Positions 25,103-37,046 of a stretch of DNA of 64,000 nucleotides are shown here, in pieces. Made by a program: the position numbers and the translations under genes. Below the pieces are notes generated by a model. The model was given only the letters and a program-made list of their open reading frames with translations, had not been told where the DNA came from and did not search any database. Location: positions 930,001-994,000 of the forward strand of contig JAFBJZ010000510.1 in the NCBI GenBank assembly GCA_016785225.1, written 5' to 3'. This stretch comes from Psettodes erumei (Eukaryota; Chordata; Actinopteri; Pleuronectiformes; Psettodidae). The stretch's first letter is position 1; each line of letters starts with the position of its first letter.

Positions 25103-27171
25103 TTTTTTTGGGGGGGGAGGGGAGTGGGTTAACGTCACTGAAGCTTAACATCTTACAGTGCATCACAATGGATTTTACAACTTTGTTTCCTGATCCACAG
25201 TTAGGATACACACAACTTTGGTTTTAAGACTTTTTTTCTCTCCTGTGAAAGAATGACTGAATAATAATATATACATTTTTGTGTATTTTATCTGTTGTCA
25301 ATCTGTCTGCAGTGGAGCAATTCACATCAGGTTTTCCAGAGTAATGAAAGACCTGAAAATTGTCCATCGTTTTCAGTCTTTGGCGAACCCTGCGGTGCCT
25401 CCCACAGTCTGGCAGATTGCTTTAGCGTCCTCTGTTGTGTCCTTTTAAAAAAAAAACAAAAAAACACACACGACAACAGGGCTTGTCGGCTTGTTGCGTC
25501 CTGAAAGACATCACGCGCTCTGCCGTGGGAACATTTAATTATGGTCAATGCGCCTCAAATGAAATTTTGTTTTTCTAAAAGAAGTGTTGAGCGGGAGAAG
25601 TTCATGAACTCTGGAGGAGCTCCACATCTCCAGGTGGACTTAACTTCATTTACACCTCTATGGACAGTATGTTCTGACACCTGAGGAACAAAAGAACTTT
25701 AAAATCCAGTCTTACGTGTGTATCAAGGCGCTGTTTGCACTGTCTGAATCATTTCACACCCCCCCCCCCTCAAAACTGAAATCTGAATAAATAAAATCTC
25801 TTCAGAAACATAATGGCGGACAATAATGGGACTCTTAAAAAGAGGTAATGTGTGCTCTGCCCCTTCCCCGTTCAGAATCCGTGCTGCTGTTTGCTGAATG
25901 TTCCGAATTTTATGTCATGTAAGGCTTTCTTTGGGTAGTTTAGGAAAATACATTACAGCAATCAAGCCTGCTCCTGATAAAAGCATCTATTAGGCTGTTA
26001 GTGCCCGCCTGTCAGAAAAATGCCTGCACTTTAAGTGAGGATAAATAGCACAAAGTGGATGAATTGAGGCTTGATGTTTTGTTCGCAGGATTTTAAGCTA
26101 ATGTACGGGGCCTTGGCTCAGATTGCAATTAAAACCCTGTCTCTTCTTTTTTGTTCAGCTGCTGGTAATTGTGTGTCATCCACAATAACGATATAATCGC
26201 TGCGCCGAAGTCGTCGCCAAAAGGACGACTGTATCATCGGGAGAATCAGAAATGGACAACCACATGTTGCCCAGATAGAAAATCCACCCTGATCTTGCAA
26301 ACATCTGCAGGTGTGGCACGAGCAGAACCGCACCGGTCCCCGTTCTGTTATTGAGAGACGTGCGCCACACTTGCAAGCGGATCACTGTTTCAAGTGACAG
26401 CGCACTGAGGCTGTGTCAAAAGAAGATCTCATCCATGTTCATCATTTTGGCCATTTAAACCTCGTAAAGGCCCGACACAGGCAGAACTTGAGCTCAGAAT
26501 TCACTTGGAAATAAACTCCTTTTTAAATGATTCATGTTAAAGGAAGATCTGGAAACAGACTACGAAAGAGATCTTTCAACTGCAGCTGTCAGCACCAGAG
26601 GGAATGTGTGAGTAAGAAGGTGATGATTTCCAGTCACAGGCAAGTCTATGGAATACATTAAAAGTAAAAAAATAAGAAAATAAAAACAGCTGACGGTGAT
26701 AGATTTGAATGAGGAATCTGTTGTGTATCCACAAGAGAGATGGGGTTCATGAAGGTTTTCAACAGTGGAATGAAGAAGGGACTTAACACAGGGCACTGTA
26801 ATTTAATTTAATTTGTTTTTCTGTTCTTATATATATATTTATGTTAGAAGTTTGGATGTCAAAATCCATCAAAGTCAATCTGCTTGTGCCACCAGATGTG
26901 TCATCCCCTGTGTTTTGATGATGTGCGGAGATGCATGCTGCTCAGCTGGACGATACAACGACTGTCAGGTACCTGCTGAGTTTGTGGAGTATCTTTATAC
27001 TTCTAGGTGCAAACCCCTCAACTTGATCTTTTTTCTCTCCGCTCACCGGAAACCACCGAGCCGGAACAACAGCTTTACAACAGCCTCAATAAATATACCC
27101 ACAGAGTTGTTAATTCGCCTACCCGAGGAGCCGCAATCGATATTTGCTGCCAGCCCGTGCCTCGGTCTTAC

Positions 27172-27250
27172 CTCTCGTCGCCGTGACGCCCAGCAGCTCT
27201 GTTTGATCTTCCACACCACGGCGGCCACCAGGAGCAGGGACAGGAAGCAG
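27172..27250 (-). CDS. atrn: attractin exon: transmembrane helix and stop-transfer residues
   Basis: The exon is 79 nt; its first base completes Ser and it ends in phase 0. Acceptor is CCGTCCACAG and donor GTAAGA. It reads SCFLSLLLVAAVVWKIKQSC and then WASRRRE: a hydrophobic helix followed by Lys and a cluster of three Arg, the classic stop-transfer pattern of a type I membrane protein. With the 62-nt exon before it, it forms a 141-nt cassette that carries the whole membrane anchor, both ends being in phase 0. The sequence is nearly invariant in attractin and attractin-like 1. The exon lies alone between 19.1- and 23.3-kb introns. Confidence 0.96.
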
Positions 27251-27663
27251 CTGTGGACGGACAGGGAGAGGACGAGAGGAGTCAAAAAGGCCGAGGGACC
27301 ACTCGTTGTGAAGAGGTGCACGACCGCATGGGTGTAGTTTTTCCTGGCGTACAATAAAGAACGAACACCGAACCGAAAATCGTGCAGATGTGTGTGAGGA
27401 GGTAATTGCGGCCCATATTAAGCTGTATTATTATATTATAAGCTAAAGGTCTGAAGCCTGAGGAACAGCCTTATGATTACGTTGATTTTGCCTTTTGATT
27501 AAAGAAACATTAAAGAAACTGCTGCTCTGCCATAATAAGATATCATAAGGTATAATAACCAAGCCAGTTGTAGACCCAGGACATAGACCGGAAGATAAAA
27601 ACACCTTCACAGTTGCAGCACAAAAAGTCACCGAGAATGACGTCGCCAGCTGACGAGGTATGG

Positions 27664-27991
27664 TGTCAGAAAGACAAAGCAGCCGCCGAGAGGACGCCGG
27701 TCTCACGGTTCCATTTAGGTTTTGTTTCAGTCGCCGTAACCGACTCCGGTTTACCGCCTGCCGGCCGCTCCGCCCCCGCACACGCCGGCTCCCACCGTCC
27801 TCATCATCTCTGTACGTATATAGGCTCACCGCACGCTCCCACTTCCCCCTCTCACCACTTTTCCAGATCGCCTCCGCACCTCAGTTTGCTCGTCAGCCTG
27901 ATTCCCGCCTACCTGGCTTGTTTGCCTTTGTTATTAACATTCCGGTAAAGACTCTTCAGCTGCCGCCGCCGCCGCCAACCGACTCGTGACA
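27664..27991 (+). mobile_element. probable solo LTR (gypsy-like), about 328 bp
   Basis: The segment begins TGTCAGAAAG and ends CTCGTGACA, a TG...CA structure whose outer five bases (TGTCA/TGACA) are perfect inverted repeats, as in many fish gypsy LTRs. A TATA-like GTATATAG lies at 27816-27823. The 3' part has the CCTGCCT-type pyrimidine wording common near the end of such LTRs. No target-site duplication is evident at the edges (TATGG before, GCAGG after), and no gag-pol lies alongside. The call is therefore tentative. It lies in the intron about 415 bp upstream, in gene direction, of the transmembrane exon. Confidence 0.4.
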
Positions 27992-28484
27992 GCAGGCTTA
28001 TGAGAGGGCAGGGGAAAAAAATGGCTGACGATGCGCAGCGAGAGGTTTGGGGATGCAGTGCACGTATATGACACGTGTTCCAGTGTGAACACCATGACAT
28101 GCACGCACATCCACTCACTAATACATTTACTCATTAGCATGAGGTATATTTAATGAGCCTACTTATTTCTGGATGTCGTTGTTCCCCTACCTCTGAATTT
28201 TGACGTTAAGTAGCATCTCCGTCGTCTCGATTTATTTTTTTGACTCTCTCTTCCTGTGGCTGGATATGATTTTGTGTCACTGTGGGATTTTTTTTTTTTT
28301 GTTTTTGCTTGAGCACTTAAGTGTATTTTTTCCTGCTCCATTTTCAGTGTATTGCACATTTGCGCAAATAAAATATACAAGGTATCAAACCCTGAGTGTT
28401 CTTTGCACTCTGCACAATCTCCTTGAGGTGATGAAGCTCGGGGCGGAAGAGGGGGTGACGTGTTTTGGAGAGGTTGTTTGTGTC

Positions 28485-28488
<4 letters not shown>

Positions 28489-28522
<34 letters not shown>

Positions 28523-28666
28523 AGTGCGTGTGTGTGTGTGTTCTGCGGCTCACTCCACTTCCCCGGGCTGCTTTCACAGTTGCACTTAGGGAAGCTGTGT
28601 CGGAGACAGGGAAGAAAACCACCAAAATAAAAACAAAGAGAGTGTGTGTGTGTGTGTGTGTGTGTG
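28489..28666. repeat. TG microsatellite cluster
   Basis: There are (TG)n runs at about 28489-28520, 28529-28540 and 28642-28666, separated by unique sequence. Confidence 0.93.
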
Positions 28667-31600
28667 GATGCACAAATACATCAGAGACAACATCTCCCGC
28701 GATCTGAACTTCATTCCCCGACTGTCACGCCTCTCGCTGATTTTCTGTCTGGCCCAGGACTCCCTATATTTTCAGCTCACGTCACGGCGGCTGATGAACA
28801 AAGATTCCGCAGCTTCAGCGCCAGCGATCCAAACATCCACTTACGCGTTTCCCCCCAGGAAAAACCATCAACTATTCCAGGAGAGATTCGCACGTTTGAG
28901 TTTTATGTCATCCAGGATGCCTCCGTTTCGAAGCGTGAACGCGAACGCGACGCCGCTTCCAAAAATAGACGGCTGAGCGGCGGAATAAATGTGTTCAAAT
29001 TGAGCCGCGGTTATGCGTTCAAAGTTTTAACGAGATTAATGGGTGGTGTTTTAGACGAGTGTAAAAACGCCGTCGCCGCTCGCAGAGACAAACATGGAAA
29101 TAAAAACAGGAGGCCACGAGCGAGGCGGGCCAGCAGATCGGGAAAGAGGGGGCCTGCTGGTTGCTCTAAACGCACTCGTTTCTAAATTCATCTCAGCAGC
29201 GCCACTTGCAATGTTTACAAGCTCCTTCATCATTCATATAATTACCACCCCGTCTTTACAGTATCCCCGGCCCCACGCCGAACACCCCGCCAGAAAGCAA
29301 ACTCCGCCATGTTAATTGGCCGCTCCGTTTGAAGTTTGTCTCCTACGCGCGAGCGCAAACACGGAACGTGCAGAGCGACGCAACACCGCTGACGAGGCTG
29401 TTTTGGGGTTACGCAGGGAAACAGAGAACTGTTTGTAATCGCGCTTCTCCCCCTGAACCGCAACCATAAACGTAACACACACAACGGTCGCCACAGTCAC
29501 GTGATGAGAGTCCGTGAACAAAAAAGGGCCTGTTGGTTCAGCTTGTTCTTCAGGCCCTTTCTTTTTTTCGCAGACGGACTTTCATGCACTTTAAAATCCG
29601 GACCACAGCGAGCCCTTTCATTAACGCACAACGTTTGTGTTGAGCGCCTTTCCCGCTTTATAAGGGAGCTCAACATCTACAGTGCATTTCCATTTCCATG
29701 ACCTGCTTCGTAATTTTCTCGGCTATTGCGTAATGCATTCCTGATCCAGAACACTTTTTTGTACATTTTCATAATAGCTGTGGGTTATTTTTTTTTTTAA
29801 TCAACTGGTGCACTGCAGAACGGTATTTGTCTCGTTTGCACCAGCGTCCTCCAGGTCTTCCTGAATCCAGATGTTCTTTATTGTTGAGCGCAGCTGATTT
29901 TCTCCTTTGATTCAGGATCACAGGAATAATGTATGTGAATTCCACTTCAGATTTGTACGTGGATTTCATGAGAAGGCTCCAAGTTGCAGCACAACCCCAG
30001 CGTGAGACAACCCGCCGCCGCCCGTCTTTTACCGCCTTTGCCCATTTTAATATCGCCCGTGATGCGTTCAGATCCATATTCATCACTCCTCCTCCCCCAC
30101 CCCACCTTGACTTCTTAAAGTGTCATCCATTCAAAAAAAAAAAAAAAAGAAAAAATCCTTATCTCCGCAGGCTGAGGAGGACTCTTAAGAGATCCATCCG
30201 TTCAGCCACCTTATTGATCCGGCTTCCTGCTCGCTGCTTAAAGAGCGACACCGTGCTGATGAATGACCCACGTGAATGGATGTCAGCCTTGCATCAAAGG
30301 CCTCCTCCCCTTCTCAGCGGGGTGGGAGGGGAAAAAGAGAGAGAGGGAGACAAAAGGAAGAGAAGGAGAGGGGAAACGGACGGTAATGGTGAACGACAGA
30401 GTTTGGAGACGGATGGGAGGTTAGGAAGTGCAAGCTGACGTCAGACCGATGGGCAACGAGAGAAGATGAGAAGAAGCAGAAAGGCGCACGCAAAACGCTT
30501 TCATTTGCTCTCGGCCTCCATGAGGAAAGCTGGCAAAGTTAGCCAGGCTCCGGCTCCCCCACCACCTCTCACAGGGAGCAGAAATGAGCATCCAGCAGCA
30601 GATGTTGCTCCACCACAGCCACCTGCAAACAAAAATCACACTTCACCTCTGAAGCGCTGTCGTCACACCGACCCAAACTCCGTCGCTGCTTTCTGACACA
30701 TCTGCTTGTGACCAATTACGGAGGTGACGCTCCAGTGAAAACTGGAACAGATTAAAAAAAACGACTGTGGTGTCACGAAATCAGGTACTTGACGAAAACT
30801 GCTGTAACTGTTCTCTGTTCGCTTGAGCATCTGAGGAAGACCGACTCGGAGCCGGCCTCGCGACTGCAAACACGTTCGCGCTGGGAAAACAGACTTCTAC
30901 GTTTGTGTTTTCTGCCTCTTGTTTAATCTGCCATTACGCTGCATTCACAATTCACGAGAAGAAGATTTTCTTCCCAGGGCGACCTTCTCGCCTGTGTTCC
31001 ACCTCAAGGTCTGTTCAAACTTGTGTTAGTTGTCTGAAGAGCTTCATGTATCTTCACGCGGCCTGCAGGGCTACACCACCCGACACCCGCTGCCGACGCA
31101 TCCATCTCCATTAAACCCACCTCGTAACTGAGCGCATTCTGGTGTTTCATGCTGCTACTTTTTTTTTGGAAACCGGGACTGAGCGAGCTAACAAGTAGAC
31201 CAGAAGTGCCCCAGCGGCATGTACGAGCCAGTCGGAAAGTAAAAATGTTAAAAATCAACTTTCTAAAGGTGCTTACAAGTAGGACATCTGTTCTGCCCCC
31301 CCGTGCCTCGGATATCTTGTCACGAATCATAACCTTGACTGTACCATAGAAAAAAAAAAGGTAATGCAGATTTAAATGATCAGATCTAGTCACATTAAAA
31401 ACAAGTGAAAGCCACTGCAAGGGAATCTGTATTTACTGCACTTCCCCTAAGGATGCAACATCGTCTGGGATGTCAAAGTTGCAGCGGGCGAAACGGGGGA
31501 CGTTTCATAAGTGCAGCACTGTCCTTACTTTATTTACAGCTGTGGCCTCAGAGCAGCAGGTGAAGATGAAAGTCTGAGGGCTGAAGCATTGTAAACATAT

Positions 31601-34434
31601 AAATCCGTCTGCGAGGCTTTCTTTGTGCAATGAAAGTCTTCCCTTTCACTTTACCTTACTGCGCGACGACGCGGCAGAGCACCACATCTACTCTGCATCG
31701 AGAAAAGCAGCACGACATTTAACACTGATGGAAATGTGTGAGTCTAAAGGAGATAAAGAGGACGTCAATAAAAAGTCACATCGAGTGGCTATAAAAGATG
31801 CACAACATAAAAGTCTGAGAGGTTTTTTTTTTTCCATTTGGACTGATTTCTTCTTTAATGGGATGTATTGTTTCCTCATAACCTGAGAGAAAGGAGTCCC
31901 ATTCTCCCTGCTCCAGATGGGTTTGTTTTTTTATATTTAGCGTACCCCATGGACTTTTCACTGTAAACAATCACGGTTTTGTCTTTCTTCAGTGTTTCTC
32001 CCCGGCTCATATTGTGCGTGTGTCCTCAAGGCCAAACAAACGTGCTGAATGCTTTTCCTGCGTCACAAAGCTCTTTTTTTCCTCTTTTCTTTTAATTTCA
32101 ACTGAATGTCTTCAAACCTGCAATGTTTACTTTAGCTGATGGTTCTGCTCGTGTTGATTTTATCGCCGCGCTGCTGCCACCAACTGTTAGTCCCCCCCCC
32201 CGCAAGTCGGCACAAGCAATGTGGAGATCTGTTTGTCAAAAACCTTTGGCTGTGATTTACTTTGGGTTTTTTTTTCCAAGCCAGATGGCAAAAACATTGT
32301 TTTCACTCTGGCAGCTAATGAGGGACATCTTGAAAACACACCAGTCGAAATCAAATGATCACGGCGATCAAGGCGTTCGGTCTCCCTCCTGTTCTTGTCC
32401 CGTAAAAGACGGGTGACAAACAAAACCTGCGACAGTATGTATTCCAGTAGACAATGATGTGCAGTGTGCGCAATATGCTTTAACACTTGTTGGGTCCGTA
32501 GACGGTGTAATGACTTGAAATCAATCAAGGCGCAAATAAGCTTGCGCCGGATGCTTCACTGACTTGCAGCCGGGCAGGATAAAATCTGGGTGGAGGACAT
32601 ACGCATCTTTGTTTTGTGAATCTACATTGCGTCAGATGAATTTTTCAGTACCTCCTCCTCGCACTCTCCTCTATCCTGGACAAAAACATTGCCATTCATA
32701 TAGCAAGGTAATGAGCAACCATGTGGAGCCGCTGCAGCACAGGTGCAAGGTGTGTCCGACATTTGTTGACCAGCTCTGGACAACAAATGATAGAAGCCGT
32801 CGGTCTGGGCTGCTGAGTCCTGAGAGGGGAGGTCTGACGTGGCGGCGGCTAACCTGACAGCAGGACAACAGCCACGGGGCAAACGCCAGCAGACCGGCTT
32901 TGTCGTCCGCGGCCGGCTGAATACTAATCCAGCTGCCCGGGGAGGCAAATCAAACCCGCTCGCCGGCCAAGTGCCGTTTCCATTTTTACTACGCCCGATA
33001 AAACTTGTCCACTTGATCCCGCGCTAACCAGCGGCTGCTCCGAGCTCCCGTCCCGCCCCTGCGCTTGTCGTCACGAAACCCTGCAGCGCCGCCGCCGCTT
33101 CCGACTCCTGAAACAGAAGCAGGACTGAACGTGTTGCAGAATACAAATTTCTGCGTGATCTCTGCTCTTTTTTTTTTATTGTTTACAGTCCTCTCACCAT
33201 GGGGGCCGTGGAAAGTGAACTTCTTCTCTTCTGTTTGTTAAGGGATACAAAAACTAAAATCAAATTTTGGATTTTCTTAAAAGCAGAAAGGCAAGGTTGA
33301 GATAAAAGAAACGTGTCGCTGCAGAGTGCGCGCATCCTGCTGAGCTGAACTGGTTATTTATTTTTTTTTTTTTTTAAACAGCCTGGCTCACTACCCCCAG
33401 TACCAATTTAAAGATGTTAATTAGTTAAGATAATTAAATTTGCCTCAGACAGTTGTCGTCTCACCTCTTCCAACCTGCTAAGATGACAACATGTGACCAA
33501 TTAAAAGTGCAGCTCTTCTGGTGTGGAAACTGCACTTTCGCAAAACTGGATGATTCAATGAGATAATCATTCGTCGCTGCAGCTGCCGTGACTGAGAACG
33601 CCGCTAAATGTTGAGTTTGTTTGGAGAACACCGCCTGTCTCAGATGCAATCCAGGGAAAGAAGAAACAGTGGCGAAAACCTCAAGATAAAAACAAAAGCT
33701 GCAGTAAAAAAAAGAAGAAAAAAAAAGAAAAAGGGGACAACAGCAGCCGAGGGATTTCGAAATCATTTGGTCAATAAAGGAGCAGAATCCATCTGAGAGG
33801 CAGTCGAGGCTTTACACTGTTCATTCTTCCCAGGTAAAGAAAGATCTCACCACAAAAAAGCTACGACATGAAGAAATAAGGGCTGCCACTAGGCAGATCG
33901 CGTTTCAGAAAAAAAAAAAACCTTGTGCACGAGCAGCCCGATGCCACTGTATGTTTACTTTTCCTGCGAGGCCTTTGCTTTTGCGTGTAAGAACCCGTCA
34001 AACCGTATTTTGACAGAAAGAGCAACGAGGTCCCGAGAGCACATGTAGCGGGCGCAAAGGGAGGGGGCGGACACGAGGCCCGTCGGATGGGAAGGAAAGA
34101 CCGCCTGCCTCTCGGGACTCCCCCGGAGTGCTTTATGGGCCGGTTCACGTTCCCGAGCCTCTCCTCCCCGCTCATTACAGGTGAGGGAGCGGGCGCGGAG
34201 AGTGGACGCTCCGAGTCAAACCGACTGATCTGGCTCATTTATTATTAATCGGCCGCAGAGCTGCTTTCAGCTCCTCGAGGGCCTATCGGGAAGAAGGCTC
34301 AGCCGTGAGGCACTCTCTCTATCTGCTCCATCTTCCGCTTGTATCTCTCTCTGGCTGCTCGCCGGCACTGACAGTGAGGTCAGATATAAAGAGAGGGTGT
34401 TAAAGAATGCAAGATAGCAGGGAGCCGGAGCGAC

Positions 34435-34720
34435 CGGGTGGGGGAGAAAAAGAAAAAGGGGCAGCGAGAAAGAGGGCGGGCAGGGGAGGGAGATGACGAG
34501 AGGGTTGGAAATACGGAAAGAAAAAGAAAGACAGAAGAGAGGAAGGAGAGAAAGAATCTGAGAAGAGACTTTGGCAGGGAGGTAAAATGGGGGGGGGCAG
34601 CAGCAGAGGTTCAGATGAAGATGGAGTGCGTGAGAGGAGGCAGAGATCCACAGAGAGGAAGAGGAAGAGCACAGAAGCTCAGAGAGGAGGAGATTCTGGC
34701 ACGGCACCGGCGGCAGCCCC
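34435..34720. repeat. purine-rich low-complexity stretch
   Basis: The plus strand is dominated by G and A (GAGAAAAAGAAAAAGGGG-type wording) for roughly 280 bases, without a fixed repeat unit. The minus strand gives only Ser/Phe/Leu/Pro-rich meaningless frames. Confidence 0.8.
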
Positions 34721-36545
34721 TGCCGAGCGCCCAGGGAGGCCCCTCAGGACAGACGGGAAGGAAGGGCTGGATTGTGTGCGGCGAGCGTCTCTCTGCCTCG
34801 CTCTCTCTTCCTGTCTCTGGTGTCTGCCGTCAGTCAGCTCCACAAGGAGCAGAGTGAGGGCAAACGTCGCTGAGCGCGAGAGTGAACGCGTGAGGAGGCA
34901 GGGAGAGAGGAGAGCTGCAACGGCCGCGTCACCGCTTGGAACTAGGGAACGTCCCACGAGCTGGAGAAAGTCCTTATTTCAGAGTGGAACTAAATATACA
35001 AATATATGCATGGGCCGCCACTATGAAAGTGCGTCAATCGAATCATCCACATTTCATTGGTCGGGCCAAACTGAGCACAGACTTCCCTCACCTGCAATGG
35101 AGGGCCATGACGGAGGACAAACTTTCACACTAATCTCTCCTGGAGTTTTTACTTTGAAAAGAAAAAATCAGGAAAAGCGAGAGCCCGTGGTTTCTGTTTG
35201 CTAAATGTGTGGACTAATGTTATGATGTAAAAATAACACTTTTCCAGACACGAGCAAATGAGAAAAAAAGATCATTCTGGTGCCTTAATGGACTGCATTC
35301 TGACACGACCAATTTTCAAATCCTACACAGAACTGGCTTTAATCCAGTGACTGATTCATTTTCTGTCCATTAAATAATTCTTATCAGCTGCAGAGAATGA
35401 CACTTCATACGCACAACGTATTTCTTTTGTCTCAGCTTTGGGCGCAAAGCATGAAACATGGCCCACAGTGAGGTGTGAGGGATTTTTCTTCTTTCACCAA
35501 GTCTGTCCCTACAGAGGTCACACACTCCCGTGGCACTTAGTATAGAAAATAGTTGATTGTTTATCTTAAGCGTAGCCGTGAAGATGCCTCTGTTCGGTTT
35601 CCATCAGCAGTGGCCATGGCAACCGAGGGCCCTCAGCAGATGAGATGGATAGGCTGAAGGGGGGGGAGGGCAAACAGCCTGGACAAACAGCCGGTGACTT
35701 TAGCTCGCTTGGCCATTTAATACAAGGACTTTCTCAGAAGCAAGGTGAATAATGTGAACCATTAGGTACATTAGGTAATGTTACCTATTAGCTACCAATA
35801 CAAATTTAATTTCCTATGTGCCGGTGATGTATTTCAAAGTAGAACAACCTGATTTAAACCTATAGTCTTTTCCCATCTGAATCTATCTGGGTTTAAAAGC
35901 ACGCTGCCTGGAGTAGCCTACAGATTTTTTTTTTGGGGGGGTTCAGGTGAACTTCTAAACATCTGTATTGCTCACCTCTTTTCTCCTTGATGAATCAAGC
36001 TACCCAAGCTGCTTAAGATGTCATCCTTCAGCCCCTTATGAGAACTTTGTTGCAACGCGACCTCTCAAAAGTTTGCAGCAGCTTCCCCTGACAGTCGGAT
36101 GAATGGATGAAGTCACAGCCACGGTTTATGCTGCTTTGTGCTACAGAGTCCTCTACGCTGTGTCCTCCTGTCAATCACCCATCCCCCGCGTCCTGTCACC
36201 GATGATGCTCATGCGGGCCGACGTGTGTGTACAAACAAGGCTGTGCGCTTGACGGCACACACATCACAGCCGGGGTCAATGTCACTTTCTTTTTAAGTCG
36301 GCGCGGCGACGGATCTCTTCCCGAATTTCAACGCGGGAAAATGCTGCGCTCTGTGACGAAACCACTAAGGGCAAATACCACGGGCGAAATAACTGAGAAT
36401 GATCTGCCATTAGCAAAATGGGTCGCAATTTAAGTTGACATTTGGCATTGATTGTACACACTGAGCTGACCCCCAGCTCTCGCACTCATGTAGGCTGCAG
36501 TCTGAAGCTTTGATGATGCAGTAGAGAAAAGGCAGACCCAGTCTC

Positions 36546-36546
<1 letters not shown>

Positions 36547-36592
<46 letters not shown>

Positions 36593-36612
36593 TTGTGTGT
36601 GTGTGTGTGTGC
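36547..36612. repeat. TG microsatellite
   Basis: (TG)n with a few C interruptions, about 66 bp. Confidence 0.95.
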
Positions 36613-36929
36613 GCAAAGGCCAATCACACAGCACCACCGTACACACATTTTGGTCTACATGATAGTAAGGTAGCACATAAAATGGCACTGGTTCCCAAAT
36701 GACAGTAAATCTACATGCTTAACTACATTATGCATAAATGGGTCATGCTGATTCGTGAAAAGCAAAATTCCAGACAAGTACAGTGAGTATATGCAAGTAA
36801 TAGTGCATCTCAAAGAAAATATGTGATATGTGTGATATATATATCGTAAAATTCTATATTACAGATAAAGTGAAATATATTTGTTTGGGGCAATTTTTGA
36901 GGTGCCCTAGAACATGGTAAACATGGAGC

Positions 36930-37046
36930 AAATCCTATTTTTTTCATATTTGTAAATTTCTTGGATTGCCATCAAATCGTAATCGCAATATCTGTCAGAA
37001 AAATCGCAATTAGATATTTTACCTAAATCATTCAGCCCTAGTAGAA
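36930..37046 (-). mobile_element. short non-autonomous DNA transposon-like repeat
   Basis: Read on the minus strand, the segment begins CTAGGGCTGAATGATTTAGG and continues into AATTGCGATTTTTCTGACAG and ATATTGCGATTACGATTTG. The leading AGGGCTG.A.GATT followed by repeated GCGATT units is wording I know from a very common class of short fish transposons (hAT-like). Only one end is clear. The other end runs into AT-rich sequence and no target duplication was found. Confidence 0.45.

Larger units (their letters stand above)
3848..27171 (-). other. attractin intron of about 23.3 kb, non-coding with mobile-element remnants
   Basis: This is the intron between the transmembrane exon and the cytoplasmic-tail exon. 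It contains an L2-like LINE fragment (5.96-6.56 kb), a tRNA-like SINE inside another dispersed repeat (11.9-12.2 kb), a rearranged Penelope-like element (18.67-19.77 kb), a MITE (23.99-24.26 kb), a CpG-rich patch (24.36-24.62 kb) and many CA/TG and GA/TC microsatellites. Open frames of up to 198 codons here (for example 13486-14082) have no recognisable family, skewed composition and no splice support. I see no host gene nested in it. Confidence 0.75.

Noticed and set aside
28646..29185. 179-codon plus-strand frame
   Set aside because: It begins inside a TG repeat (MCVCVCV) and has no recognisable domain. Probably chance in CpG-rich sequence.
34587..35204. 205-codon plus-strand frame
   Set aside because: It starts in a purine-rich tract, gives an Arg/Ser/Glu-rich product with no family resemblance, and shows no splice context.
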